Shown: positions 6,556-15,811, counted from the stretch's first letter. The stretch: 41,369 nt of DNA from Sphingobacteriales bacterium TSM_CSS (GCA_002212985.1 NBMY01000051.1:1-41369); one strand, 5' to 3'. Translations and numbers: made by a program. Notes: a model not told the origin generated them from the sequence alone.

Positions 6556-8673
6556 ATGGCATACAGGAGTTATTATACCTTTTTGCTGATAGGCGTTACG
6601 GCCTACATGCTTGCCTCTTTATGTATTATTTACGAGGTAACACCGTTTATTATTACTGCGCTTGAGTTGCAGGTAATGCTGGCCATTTCCTGGGCATTTC
6701 ACCTGTTGTTTTATAATTCCAACTCGTGGAACAGACACCTTTTTAACATACACCGCTTATTTGCACGGGTGATAGCTTTTGGTATTTCGGCAGTATTGCT
6801 GGCCACCTTTGGCGCATCTTCCGATGCCTTTACCGCCCTTCCGACGGCCGTTGTCCGCATGTTTAAAATGGCCTCGGTATATGCTGTTGTAAGTTACCTG
6901 CTTTATGCCATTACCATGCTGCGCAAGTTAATGTTTGTGCGGCGCAATGTGTTTGTGGTAAGGCAATGGCGGTCATTAATGAGTGTGCTGATTTTAAGCC
7001 TGCTCATGGGGCTGCCGGCCGGCATTATTCCGGCAACACTTCAAAAGGCAGTTTTGCTGACCGGCCTGCTGGTTGCTGCCTCTTTGCTAAACCGTATTAA
7101 ATGGATTGCAGAACTTACCCGCCGCGATAAATGGATGGCCGTGTTTTACCTGCTCATTGCCTCCCTGCTCAATATAGCCGCTTTTCAGGTATTATACCAC
7201 GCAACAGGGCTGGAGTATGTTTTGCTAACCCCGTTTTCGGAAAACACTTTCCTGCTTACCCTATTTGCCGCAACCGGAAGTTACTGCCTCTTTTCTATGC
7301 TGGCATTGTTGTTTACCATGCCCGTTTCATCGGTTATAGAAGAACAGCTTTCAGAAATTAACAGCTTTCAGGAAATAGGGCTCGCGCTTCAGCGCAAAGA
7401 CAGCACCGAAGACATTTTCCACCGCCTGTTTCAGGTATGCCTCAAAAATACATCGGGCAATGCCGGCTGGCTTATCCTGCATCCGTTTAAAGCCACCGAA
7501 ACCTGCCATTTTACCGAAATATCGAGCGAGCAAATAGGGCGCATTAATGTATGGATGAACTTCAGAGAACTCATCAAAACCGAAAACGATACGGGCTACC
7601 ACTATTTTCCCAACTTAGACCGACACCACATCTTTGCCGAAACCGAAACGCCTTACAAATCGCTGCTGGTGCTGCCTATTTTTACCAAACCTCATCACTG
7701 CGAGGGTGTTATCTGCCTTACCAAAACCTTTGCCGACGGCTTTGACCAACACATGATTGGCGTATGCAAAAGCTTTATTAACCAGGCAAAGTTAGCCTTT
7801 GAAAACGCACAACTTACACAGGAAGCCATCCGCTCGGCAAGGTATAAAGAAGAACTTGATATTGCCAACAAGGTGCAACGTGCCCTGTTGCCCCAAAAAT
7901 TTCCCGAAACGCCCTTTATTGAAATTGCCGCCTTAAACGAACCCGCCCGTGAAGTAGGCGGCGACTACTACGATTATGCACAAATTGACCCCCGCCGTTT
8001 TGCACTTATTATGGCCGATGTATCGGGTAAAGGGGCATCTGCCGCATTTCACATGGCACAAATGAAGGGCATCTTCCAATCGCTCATTCAACTTAACCTC
8101 TCCGCCACCGATTTCATGCTCATGGCAAACCGCTCCGTTGCCCGATGCCTTGAAAAAAACCAGTTTATTACCGCCATATTTGCCCAGTTTAATTTTGAAA
8201 CCAATATGCTTACCTATGTCCGGGCCGGGCATACCCCTATGATTTATTACAGCGCTGCCCAAAACAAAGCGCGCCTCATGGAGGGCGAAGGGCTGGGGTT
8301 GGGCATTTTAAGAAACAGCAGCTACGCCAAATTCATCGGCATTATTAACCTGCCCCTTTACAAAGATGATGTACTGGTACTCTATACCGACGGGTTGGTG
8401 GAAGGCCGCAAAAACGAAAGCGCCGAAGAACAATACGGCTACCAAAACCTGATGAATTGCGTGGAAAACAACCACCAACTTAGCGCAACCCAAATAAGCA
8501 ACGCCATTTATGAAGATTTTGCCGCCTTTACCCAAAACAGCAATTTTAAAGACGATACCTCAGTGCTGGTTATTAAAATAGGGCAACTGGAAGAAGGCTG
8601 GAAACCCAACCTTTCGCCCGAACCGCACAACCAGCCAATTAAACGTTCATTATCAGAAAAAAATGACAAATAA
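6556..8673 (+). CDS. Multi-TM PP2C-type phosphatase (RsbU/SpoIIE-like)
   Basis: A 705-aa signalling protein. Residues 1 to about 260 hold some eight hydrophobic helices (for example LLIGVTAYMLASLCIIYEV, AVFYLLIASLLNIAAFQVLY) and no sensor family I can name. Residues about 265-430 look like a GAF-type domain leading into a helical linker (ELDIANKVQRALLPQKFPE). The C-terminal catalytic domain has VGGDYYD (metal ligand D470), MADVSGKGASAA (D488), RAGHTPMIYY, VLYTDGLVEG and DDTSVLVIKI (D666-D667). This is a metal-dependent Ser/Thr phosphatase of the kind that activates anti-anti-sigma factors. No STAS or RsbW-like partner is adjacent. Confidence 0.88.
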   Translation: MAYRSYYTFLLIGVTAYMLASLCIIYEVTPFIITALELQVMLAISWAFHLLFYNSNSWNRHLFNIHRLFARVIAFGISAVLLATFGASSDAFTALPTAVVRMFKMASVYAVVSYLLYAITMLRKLMFVRRNVFVVRQWRSLMSVLILSLLMGLPAGIIPATLQKAVLLTGLLVAASLLNRIKWIAELTRRDKWMAVFYLLIASLLNIAAFQVLYHATGLEYVLLTPFSENTFLLTLFAATGSYCLFSMLALLFTMPVSSVIEEQLSEINSFQEIGLALQRKDSTEDIFHRLFQVCLKNTSGNAGWLILHPFKATETCHFTEISSEQIGRINVWMNFRELIKTENDTGYHYFPNLDRHHIFAETETPYKSLLVLPIFTKPHHCEGVICLTKTFADGFDQHMIGVCKSFINQAKLAFENAQLTQEAIRSARYKEELDIANKVQRALLPQKFPETPFIEIAALNEPAREVGGDYYDYAQIDPRRFALIMADVSGKGASAAFHMAQMKGIFQSLIQLNLSATDFMLMANRSVARCLEKNQFITAIFAQFNFETNMLTYVRAGHTPMIYYSAAQNKARLMEGEGLGLGILRNSSYAKFIGIINLPLYKDDVLVLYTDGLVEGRKNESAEEQYGYQNLMNCVENNHQLSATQISNAIYEDFAAFTQNSNFKDDTSVLVIKIGQLEEGWKPNLSPEPHNQPIKRSLSEKNDK

Positions 8674-9031
8674 ATCTTATTTTTTAATAAAAAATTCAAA
8701 ATTTATCCCCTTTTTGTGTCTTTAGGGCAGTTCAAGTAAGGCAAGATTATCTAACTTTGCCAAACTAACAACACAGCCTCCTGAAACGTGTTTTGGGCTT
8801 TATTTGTATAAGAAAATTCAATTTTTATCAAACAAATTTTCTTAACTGAACCAAATTGCTGTCTGATTTTTTATATGCGTTTCTTTAGCCCTAACCTCCG
8901 CTTAATCAGTTTTTACACGAAACCCCTTAATTAAGGTAAAAAAAGAAAAACAAAACACCCTTTCTTTATCGGAATTTTTGCAAACAAATAAATTATTAAA
9001 TAAACTAATCTGTAACCATTAATCAAAATTT
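8674..9031. other. Intergenic leader region of the sus locus
   Basis: This 358-bp gap precedes susC. It holds a -7 box (TAACTTTG, 8752-8759), a perfect 10-bp inverted repeat (TAAGAAAATT at 8809-8818 with 8835-8844) and a 12-bp palindrome CCTTAATTAAGG at 8925-8936. No coding frame of interest is present. If transcription starts near 8766, the susC mRNA has a leader of about 265 nt. Confidence 0.55.
8752..8759 (+). promoter_or_regulatory. Candidate -7 box of the sus operon
   Basis: TAACTTTG, a full TAnnTTTG match, with no TTG at the expected -33 position. It is the best match in the gap; activity may depend on an activator. Confidence 0.4.
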
Positions 9032-12007
9032 ATGAATCCAACATTACGCAACATGATTCTGCCTTTGCTCCTGCTTGCCGTTTTACTCGTGGCAGGCGCG
9101 CAGCACGCTCAGGCACAAGACCGCAAAATAAGCGGAACCGTAACCGATGCCACCAACGGCGAGCCGTTGGTGGGCGCCAACATTCTGGTAAAAGGAACGC
9201 TTACCGGAACCGTAACCGATTTTGACGGCAAATACACCCTTACCGTACCATCGGGCAATTCTGTTTTGGTGTTTTCCTACATTGGCTACGACACACAGGA
9301 AATTACCCTTGGCGCATCTAACTCAATAGATGTGCAACTTGCTGCCGGCAAAGTGCTGGAAGAAGTGGTGGTAATTGGCTACGGCGTTGCCAAAAAAGAA
9401 GACCTTACCGGCTCGGTAACGCAGGTATCGGCCAAATCGTTTAACGAAGGCCCGGTAAACACCCCCGAACAACTCATTACCGGGCGTGTGGCGGGTGTGC
9501 AGGTAACATCGGCAGGCGGCGCACCCGGCACCGGCAACACCATTCGTATCAGGGGTGGCTCTTCCTTAACCGCCAACAACGACCCGCTGATTGTAATTGA
9601 CGGCGTACCGGTAGATGCAGGAATTGCCGGCTCGCAAAACCCCCTCAACACCATTAACCCCAACGACATTGAGTCGTTTACCGTACTCAAAGACGCATCG
9701 GCAACCGCCATTTACGGCTCAAGGGCATCTAACGGCGTTATTATTATTACCACCAAAAAAGGCAAAACCGGCCCCGTACAAATTTCCTACAGCGGCGATG
9801 TAAACGTACAACAACAGGCCAACCGCTACGAACCCCTTACCGCCGACCAGTTCAGAGAATTGGTAAACGAAGTTGGAAATGCCTCACAAATAAACCTGTT
9901 GGGCAATGCCAATACCGACTGGCAAGATGAAATTTTCCAAACCTCTACCGGTACCGACCACAGCCTTAGCTTTGCCGGCAGCGTGGCAGACGTGCTGCCC
10001 TACCGCGTGGGTGTAGGCTACACCAACCAAAAAGGTGTATTAAAAACCTCTAATATGGACCGCTATTCGGGCGCGCTCTCGCTTAGCCCAAAACTTCTTG
10101 ACGACCACCTCACCGTAAACCTTAACGCCAAAGCATCGAGGGTAAAAAACCGCTTTGCCGATACTGGAACCATTGGAACCGCACTTCTGTTTGACCCCAC
10201 CCAACCCGTTTACAGCGATACCACCACTTACGGCGGCTATTTTGAATGGCTGACCGCCCAGGGTAAACCCGTTGTACTGGCACAAGATAACCCCTTGGCT
10301 CGCCTCGAACTGCGCGAAGACCTCAGCACCGTTGACCGCTTCATCGGCAATGTGCAGCTCGATTATAAATTCCACTTCCTGCCCGATTTGCGCGCCAACC
10401 TTAACATAGGTCTTGACCGCTCCAACAGCGACGGAACCGTAAACGTGCCGTCCTTCGCTGGTTCGGAGTTTTACAACGGCAACGGCGGCGTGGACAATGT
10501 TTATACCGAAACCAAAACCAACCAACTGCTCGACTTCTACCTTAATTATGGCAAAACCATAGACAAAATCAGAAGCAAATTCGATATTACCGGCGGCTAC
10601 TCTTACCAAAAATTCCAGCAGGAAAACCAGTTTGTTAACCGCGATGCCCCAAGCGCCACAGACGGAACCTACAGCAGAAACGATACATCTGACTACAAAG
10701 GCGAGTATGTGCTTATCTCTTTCTTCGGAAGGCTCAACTACAGCATTAAAGACCGATACCTGCTTACTGTTACCCTCCGAAACGACGGCTCATCGAGGTT
10801 TAGCGAAGATAACCGATGGGGCTTGTTCCCCTCTGTTGCCCTTGCATGGAACATCGCCCGAGAAAACTTCCTTTCCAGCAACAAAACACTTACCGACCTT
10901 AAACTGCGCCTTGGCTATGGCGTTACCGGACAACAGGATATTGGCGGCTACTACCCCTACCTGCCCCGTTACACCGCCGGTTTGGACAATGCACAATACC
11001 AGTTTGGCGACCAGTTTATTACCACCCTGCGCCCCGAAGGCTATGATGCCAACATTAAATGGGAAGAAACCACCACCTACAACGCCGGTATTGACTACGG
11101 CTTCTGGAGCGGAAGAATTAACGGCTCTGTTGATTTCTATACCCGAAAAACCAAAGACCTGCTCAACTTTATTTCGGTGCCCGCAGGTACCAACCTCACC
11201 AACCAGCTTACCACCAACATTGGCAACATGGATAACTGGGGTGTGGAATTTACCATTAACGCCGTAGCTATTGATAAACCCGATTTTAGCTGGGAAGTAG
11301 GCTACAACCTTACCCGCCAGCAAACCGAAATTACCAACCTTACTCTTAATGATGACCCAACCTTTATAGGTAACCCTACCGGCGGTATTTCGGGTGGCAC
11401 TGGCAACAACATACAAATTCACAGCGTAGGCTATGACCCCAGCAGTTTCTTTGTGTTTAAACAGGTATATGATGCCGAAGGTAACCCCGTACAGGGCTTG
11501 TACGAAGATTTGAACAATGACGGAAAAATTACCGAATTGGACAAATACCGCTACAACAAACCCGCCCCTGATGTGTTTATGGGTTTTAACACCCTCCTTA
11601 AATACAAACAATTTGACCTTGGATTGGTGTTGCGTGCCAACCTTAACAACTATGTGTATAACAACATTGCCTCAGACAGGGGGCTTTACAATGTTGGTAC
11701 GCAAAACAACTTTATTAACAACACGCTCCAGTCTGCTTTAGATACCCGCTTTACCAACGCTCAATATTTCTCCGATTTGTATGTTGAAAATGCCTCCTTC
11801 CTACGCTTAGACAACATTACGCTGGGCTACGCCTTCAACAGCCTCGGAACCAACCGCTTAGGCGGCAGAGTATATGCCACCGCACAAAACGTATTTGTTG
11901 CCACCAAATACAGCGGCTTAGACCCCGAAATAGGCAATGGCATTGACAACAGTGTTTATCCGCGTCCAATTACTTTCCTCCTTGGACTCAACCTCAACTT
12001 TAAATAA
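9032..12007 (+). CDS. susC: SusC/RagA TonB-linked outer-membrane transporter
   Basis: A 991-aa TonB-dependent receptor of the SusC type, importing oligosaccharides across the outer membrane with SusD as the surface lid. In order: signal peptide ending HAQAQD (about residue 30); carboxypeptidase-D regulatory-like domain (ISGTVTDATNGEPLVGANI ... FSYIGYDTQEITLG, about 33-110); TonB-box region (LEEVVVIGYGVAKKEDLTG); plug domain with IRIRGGSSLTANNDPLIVID and LKDASATAIYGSRASNGVI; then the long C-terminal barrel with aromatic strand ends (final residues GLNLNFK). susD follows after 14 bp. The neighbouring GH13 enzyme and SusE-like protein point to an alpha-glucan substrate; this is inference from context. 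Confidence 0.95.
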   Translation: MNPTLRNMILPLLLLAVLLVAGAQHAQAQDRKISGTVTDATNGEPLVGANILVKGTLTGTVTDFDGKYTLTVPSGNSVLVFSYIGYDTQEITLGASNSIDVQLAAGKVLEEVVVIGYGVAKKEDLTGSVTQVSAKSFNEGPVNTPEQLITGRVAGVQVTSAGGAPGTGNTIRIRGGSSLTANNDPLIVIDGVPVDAGIAGSQNPLNTINPNDIESFTVLKDASATAIYGSRASNGVIIITTKKGKTGPVQISYSGDVNVQQQANRYEPLTADQFRELVNEVGNASQINLLGNANTDWQDEIFQTSTGTDHSLSFAGSVADVLPYRVGVGYTNQKGVLKTSNMDRYSGALSLSPKLLDDHLTVNLNAKASRVKNRFADTGTIGTALLFDPTQPVYSDTTTYGGYFEWLTAQGKPVVLAQDNPLARLELREDLSTVDRFIGNVQLDYKFHFLPDLRANLNIGLDRSNSDGTVNVPSFAGSEFYNGNGGVDNVYTETKTNQLLDFYLNYGKTIDKIRSKFDITGGYSYQKFQQENQFVNRDAPSATDGTYSRNDTSDYKGEYVLISFFGRLNYSIKDRYLLTVTLRNDGSSRFSEDNRWGLFPSVALAWNIARENFLSSNKTLTDLKLRLGYGVTGQQDIGGYYPYLPRYTAGLDNAQYQFGDQFITTLRPEGYDANIKWEETTTYNAGIDYGFWSGRINGSVDFYTRKTKDLLNFISVPAGTNLTNQLTTNIGNMDNWGVEFTINAVAIDKPDFSWEVGYNLTRQQTEITNLTLNDDPTFIGNPTGGISGGTGNNIQIHSVGYDPSSFFVFKQVYDAEGNPVQGLYEDLNNDGKITELDKYRYNKPAPDVFMGFNTLLKYKQFDLGLVLRANLNNYVYNNIASDRGLYNVGTQNNFINNTLQSALDTRFTNAQYFSDLYVENASFLRLDNITLGYAFNSLGTNRLGGRVYATAQNVFVATKYSGLDPEIGNGIDNSVYPRPITFLLGLNLNFK

Positions 12008-12021
12008 CCCATAAAGCTGTA

Positions 12022-13629
12022 ATGACAATGAAAAATAAAATTCTCCGATTTCCGGTTCTCACAACCCTGCTTTTTGTCTTTTTGCTCAACTTTTCGGCCT
12101 GTCTTAAAGACCTCGATACCGTACCGCTTGACCCCGAAGAAATTACCTCGGCCTCTGTATATGAAGACCCCGCCGCTTATGAACAGGTACTGGCAAAACT
12201 CTATGCCGGCTTAGCCCTTAGCGGACAGGAAGGCCCCGCCGGCCGCCCCGATATTAGCGGTATAGACGAGGGGTTCTCTACCTACCTGCGCCAATACTGG
12301 AAAGCACAGGAACTGCCCACCGACGAGGCCGTAATTGGCTGGAACGACGGCACCCTGCCCGACTATCATTTTCAGCGCTGGACTGCCAGCAACGAATTTG
12401 TGGCCGCCATGTACTACCGCATTTTCTACCAGATTTCGCTTTGTAATGAGTACCTGCGCGAAACTACCGACAGCAAACTGAGCGACCGCGGCGTTTCTGA
12501 CCAGATTAAAGCCGATGTGGCTTATTTCCGAGCCGAAGCCCGTTTCCTGCGTGCACTCAGCTACTGGCACGCCTTGGATATGTTTGAAAACGTGCCTTTT
12601 GTTACCGAAAGCGATGCCGTTGGCTCTTTCCTGCCGCAGCAAACCAATGCCGCCAATTTGTTTGCCTACATTGAAACCGAATTGAAAGCCATTGAAACCC
12701 AACTGAAAGCGCCCAGAAGCAACCAACTGGGGCGTGCCGACCAAGCAGCCGCATGGACTCTGTTGGCTAAACTCTACCTGAACGCCGAAGTGTATATTGG
12801 CACCCCAAAATATACCGATTGCATTACCTACTGCAAAAAAGTAATTGATGCCGGTTATACACTGGAACCCGAATACGCCAAACTGTTCAGAATTGACAAC
12901 ACCGAGTCTAACGAAATTATTTTCTCCATTCGCTTTGACGGCAACCGAGGCAGAACCTGGGGCGGCATGACCTTTTTGGTACACGCACCTATTGGCGGCA
13001 GCATGGTCGGCGCCGATTTTGGCGTGAACGGCGGCTGGGGCGGTATTAGAACCACCAAACAGTTTGTAGCTAAATTTGACGACCCATCGGGCGAAACCGA
13101 CGCACGTGCTATGTTCTATACCACAGGACAAAGCCTCGAAATTGACGACATCTTTAACTTTACCAACGGCTATGCCATGACCAAGTACAAAAACGTGGAC
13201 CAAAACGGCAACCCGGGTTCCGATGCATCGGGCAACTGGGTAGATACCGATTTCCCCATGTTCCGTTTAGCCGATGTATTGCTCATGTATGCCGAAGCCG
13301 TAAAACGCGGCGGCGCAGGCGGTGATGAAGCAACCGCCCTGGGCTATATTAACAACCTGCGCGAGCGTGCCTATGGCGACAACAGCGGTAATGTAAGTTC
13401 TTATGACCTGCCGTTTATCTTAGATGAACGGGCCCGCGAACTCTACTGGGAATGCCACCGCCGTACCGACCTGCGCCGTTTTGACCTGCTAACCGGCGGC
13501 GCTTACCTGTGGGCATGGAAAGGCGGTGTAAAAGACGGCGTTGCCACCTCTGCACACCTCAACCTCTTTCCAATACCCGCGGCAGATGTTATTGCCAACC
13601 CCAACTTAGACCAAAACGACGGGTACTAA
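12022..13629 (+). CDS. susD: SusD/RagB surface glycan-binding lipoprotein
   Basis: A 535-aa lipoprotein, the lid partner of the upstream SusC. The signal peptide ends in the lipobox FSAC with Cys27; start codons at 12022 and 12028 are both possible. The protein is rich in helical TPR-like segments (SVYEDPAAYEQVLAKLYAGL, AEARFLRALSYWHALDMF) and ends with the usual SusD signature region FRLADVLLMYAEAVKRGG ... YINNLRERAYG ... ILDERARELYWECHRRTDLRRF. It precedes the SusE-like gene by 166 bp, a gap that holds a strong hairpin. Confidence 0.95.
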   Translation: MTMKNKILRFPVLTTLLFVFLLNFSACLKDLDTVPLDPEEITSASVYEDPAAYEQVLAKLYAGLALSGQEGPAGRPDISGIDEGFSTYLRQYWKAQELPTDEAVIGWNDGTLPDYHFQRWTASNEFVAAMYYRIFYQISLCNEYLRETTDSKLSDRGVSDQIKADVAYFRAEARFLRALSYWHALDMFENVPFVTESDAVGSFLPQQTNAANLFAYIETELKAIETQLKAPRSNQLGRADQAAAWTLLAKLYLNAEVYIGTPKYTDCITYCKKVIDAGYTLEPEYAKLFRIDNTESNEIIFSIRFDGNRGRTWGGMTFLVHAPIGGSMVGADFGVNGGWGGIRTTKQFVAKFDDPSGETDARAMFYTTGQSLEIDDIFNFTNGYAMTKYKNVDQNGNPGSDASGNWVDTDFPMFRLADVLLMYAEAVKRGGAGGDEATALGYINNLRERAYGDNSGNVSSYDLPFILDERARELYWECHRRTDLRRFDLLTGGAYLWAWKGGVKDGVATSAHLNLFPIPAADVIANPNLDQNDGY

Positions 13630-13657
13630 CCATTACAACGGCAGTACCCGCAACCTG

Positions 13658-13694
13658 TAACCAACCGCAGCCGCCATTGGGCTGCGGTTGGTTA
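13658..13694 (+). other. Strong intercistronic hairpin, susD-susE
   Basis: A perfect 15-bp GC-rich stem (13658-13672 with 13680-13694) with a 7-nt loop GCCATTG. It is followed by AATAAAACAAG, so there is no U tract and it is not a standard intrinsic terminator. Its position after susD suggests an mRNA-stabilising or processing element that protects the susCD message. Confidence 0.7.
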
Positions 13695-13795
13695 AATAAA
13701 ACAAGTATTGCAACGGGGTAAAGACGCTGCCGTATATTATTTTAAATTTGTTGAATAAAAATTAATTGTGCAAATTTTAAAACCATCTTGAAACA

Positions 13796-14836
13796 ATGAA
13801 AAAGTTAAGCATACTATCTGTTCTTTTTATACTGCTGCTGGGCATGGCCGCCTGCGAAAAAGAAGGCGAATCGCCCATTGTAGAACTGAAAAGCCCACCG
13901 GCTATTACCGTTCCTGCCAATGGTACGTCTTATGTACTGGAAGAGGTAAATGCCGCCGATACGCTGGTTAAAATTACCTGGAATTCTGCCAATTTTAACT
14001 TTATGGCCGCAATTTCCAATAAAGTAGAAATTGCCGTGGCCGGCACCTCCTTTGCTGCCCCCAAAACACTGGGTACGGTTAGCACCACCCAACTGCCCAT
14101 TACGGTAAGCGCCATGAACAATGCCCTTATTAACATGGGGCTGCCGCCGTTTGAAGAATCGCAGATTGAACTTCGGGTAACGGCTACGGTAAACCCGCTG
14201 GTAGAAGCTGCCGTTTCCAACATTGTAACGCTTAACGTTACACCGTATCTTACCATTCCCACATTTCCGATGGTTAATGTGCCCGGCTCTTACCAAGGGT
14301 GGGACCCCGCCAAACCCGAAACTGCCATTCCTTCGGTTAACAGCAACGACCTCTATGAAGGGTATATCTACTTTGCCGACCCCAATACCGAATTTAAATT
14401 TGCATTGGGCAGCTGGGCCACAAACTGGGGCGACGACGGAGCAGACGGAACCTTAGAACCCGGCGGAGCAAACATTACCGCCGCCGATGCCGGACTGTAT
14501 AAACTGAACGTTGATTTGGTGGGATTAACGTACACCAAACTCAAAACCGATTGGGGACTTATTGGCAGCGCCACTCCCGATGGCTGGAACAGCGACCAAA
14601 ACATGACCTACGACCCCGCCACCAACAGCTGGACCATTACCCTTGACCTGGTTGTGGGCGAAATTAAATTCCGCGCCAACGACGACTGGGGGCTGAACTA
14701 TGGCGATACCGGCGCCGATGGCGACTTGGAACCGGGCGGAGATAATATTGCCATATCCGAAGCCGGTAACTATACCATTACCCTCGATTTGAGGCAAACA
14801 TTTGGGTTTTACGACTACAAAATAGTTAAAAACTAA
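13796..14836 (+). CDS. SusE/SusF-like surface starch-binding lipoprotein
   Basis: A 346-aa lipoprotein with lipobox GMAAC (Cys20). Residues about 25-150 match the SusE N-terminal Ig-like domain: KSPPAITVPANGTSYVLEEVNAADTLVKITWNSANF is characteristic of SusE. Two C-terminal carbohydrate-binding modules follow (about 160-250 and 255-346), each with a tryptophan-rich strand and the shared segment WGDDGADGTLEPGG / YGDTGADGDLEPGG. SusE and SusF hold starch at the cell surface. Positioned between susD and the esterase, with only 3 bases before the esterase ATG, suggesting translational coupling. Confidence 0.87.
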   Translation: MKKLSILSVLFILLLGMAACEKEGESPIVELKSPPAITVPANGTSYVLEEVNAADTLVKITWNSANFNFMAAISNKVEIAVAGTSFAAPKTLGTVSTTQLPITVSAMNNALINMGLPPFEESQIELRVTATVNPLVEAAVSNIVTLNVTPYLTIPTFPMVNVPGSYQGWDPAKPETAIPSVNSNDLYEGYIYFADPNTEFKFALGSWATNWGDDGADGTLEPGGANITAADAGLYKLNVDLVGLTYTKLKTDWGLIGSATPDGWNSDQNMTYDPATNSWTITLDLVVGEIKFRANDDWGLNYGDTGADGDLEPGGDNIAISEAGNYTITLDLRQTFGFYDYKIVKN

Positions 14837-14839
14837 GTC

Positions 14840-15811
14840 ATGCGCCGGTTTTTAACTAACCTAAAACTTTCCGGAAGGGCTTTCCTTTCGGAAAGTTTTT
14901 TTTATATCGTTTTGCTTGCAGGGTTGCTACAATTCGGGTACAGGCCTGCATGGGCGCAACCTTTTCAAAATGTAACGGGCACCCTGGAGCGCTTAGAAAA
15001 TTTCGGGTCAAAATATGTGGCGCCGCGGCAGGTAGATATTTGGCTGCCGCCCGGCTATCAGGCCAACACCACCCAACGGTATGCCGTTTTATACATGCAC
15101 GACGGGCAAAATCTGTTTTCGCCCCAAACAGCCTACGGCGGACAGGAATGGATGGCAGACGAAACAACGGCCAAACTAATGGAAGAGGGTAAAATACAAC
15201 CCTGCATTATTGTTGGCATTTGGAACACCGCCAAACGCTTTACCGAGTATCTGCCCGCAAAACCCTTCGGGCTAATGCCGGAAGAGGCAAAAAACAGGCT
15301 CAAACAAGAGCGCAGCTCCGATTCCGAAATACTTTCAGATGCCTATCTAAAGTTTATTGTTAAAGAACTGAAACCCTATATTGACCAACATTACCGAACC
15401 CTTACCGCGCGGCAACATACTTTTATTGCCGGTTCCAGCATGGGCGGGCTTATTTCTTTGTATGCCCTTTGCGAATACCCGCGCATTTTTGGCGGTGCCG
15501 CCTGTGTTTCAACCCACTGGCCGGCAAGCCTTAAAGAAAACACTCCCGATTTTAGGAACGCTTACCTGCGCTACCTTAAAAAACATCTGCCAAAAGCCGG
15601 TAAACATAAAATTTACTTCGATTACGGCACCGAAACATTAGATGCCTGGTACGAAACACACCAACAGTCCGTAGATGCCTTTATGAAAACAAAAAAATAT
15701 TTTCCAAAATATTGCCTGAGCAAAAAGTTTGACGGCGAGGCGCATAATGAATTATCGTGGCAAAAACGTTTTGATATACCCTTGCTGTTTCTTCTACCCG
15801 CATCGGAGTAA
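14840..15811 (+). CDS. Secreted alpha/beta-hydrolase (esterase D-like)
   Basis: A 323-aa putative esterase. The N-terminus has a basic region, a hydrophobic core (FFYIVLLAGLLQFGY) and a cleavage-like site RPAWAQ. The fold features are RQVDIWLPPGYQ, YAVLYMHDGQNLF (oxyanion region), the nucleophile elbow GSSMGG (Ser200), and a late His in DGEAHNELSW (His302). This matches the IroE/esterase-D group often found in glycan utilisation loci, where members remove acyl groups from sugars; substrate unknown. The ATG at 14840 is the only start that keeps the signal peptide, yet codons 8-20 coincide with an intrinsic terminator (14863-14903). Confidence 0.85.
   Translation: MRRFLTNLKLSGRAFLSESFFYIVLLAGLLQFGYRPAWAQPFQNVTGTLERLENFGSKYVAPRQVDIWLPPGYQANTTQRYAVLYMHDGQNLFSPQTAYGGQEWMADETTAKLMEEGKIQPCIIVGIWNTAKRFTEYLPAKPFGLMPEEAKNRLKQERSSDSEILSDAYLKFIVKELKPYIDQHYRTLTARQHTFIAGSSMGGLISLYALCEYPRIFGGAACVSTHWPASLKENTPDFRNAYLRYLKKHLPKAGKHKIYFDYGTETLDAWYETHQQSVDAFMKTKKYFPKYCLSKKFDGEAHNELSWQKRFDIPLLFLLPASE
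14863..14903 (+). terminator. Intrinsic terminator/attenuator inside esterase 5' end
   Basis: A 16-bp stem (14863-14878 with 14884-14899; one G-T wobble), a 5-nt loop GCTTT and eight T residues (14896-14903). It begins 26 bases after the SusE-like stop and lies within the signal-peptide codons of the next gene. Read as RNA it would end most transcripts after susE unless ribosomes entering the esterase gene keep it open. Confidence 0.8.

Noticed and set aside
8674..8710. Terminator after the PP2C gene
   Set aside because: Only A/T pairing (TTTTTTA/ATAAAAAA) with no GC stem; common by chance here.
10040..11611. Long antisense frames opposite susC, with similar ones opposite susD, recN and dnaJ
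   Set aside because: They mirror the codon bias of the sense genes; no domains, and the sense proteins are unmistakable.
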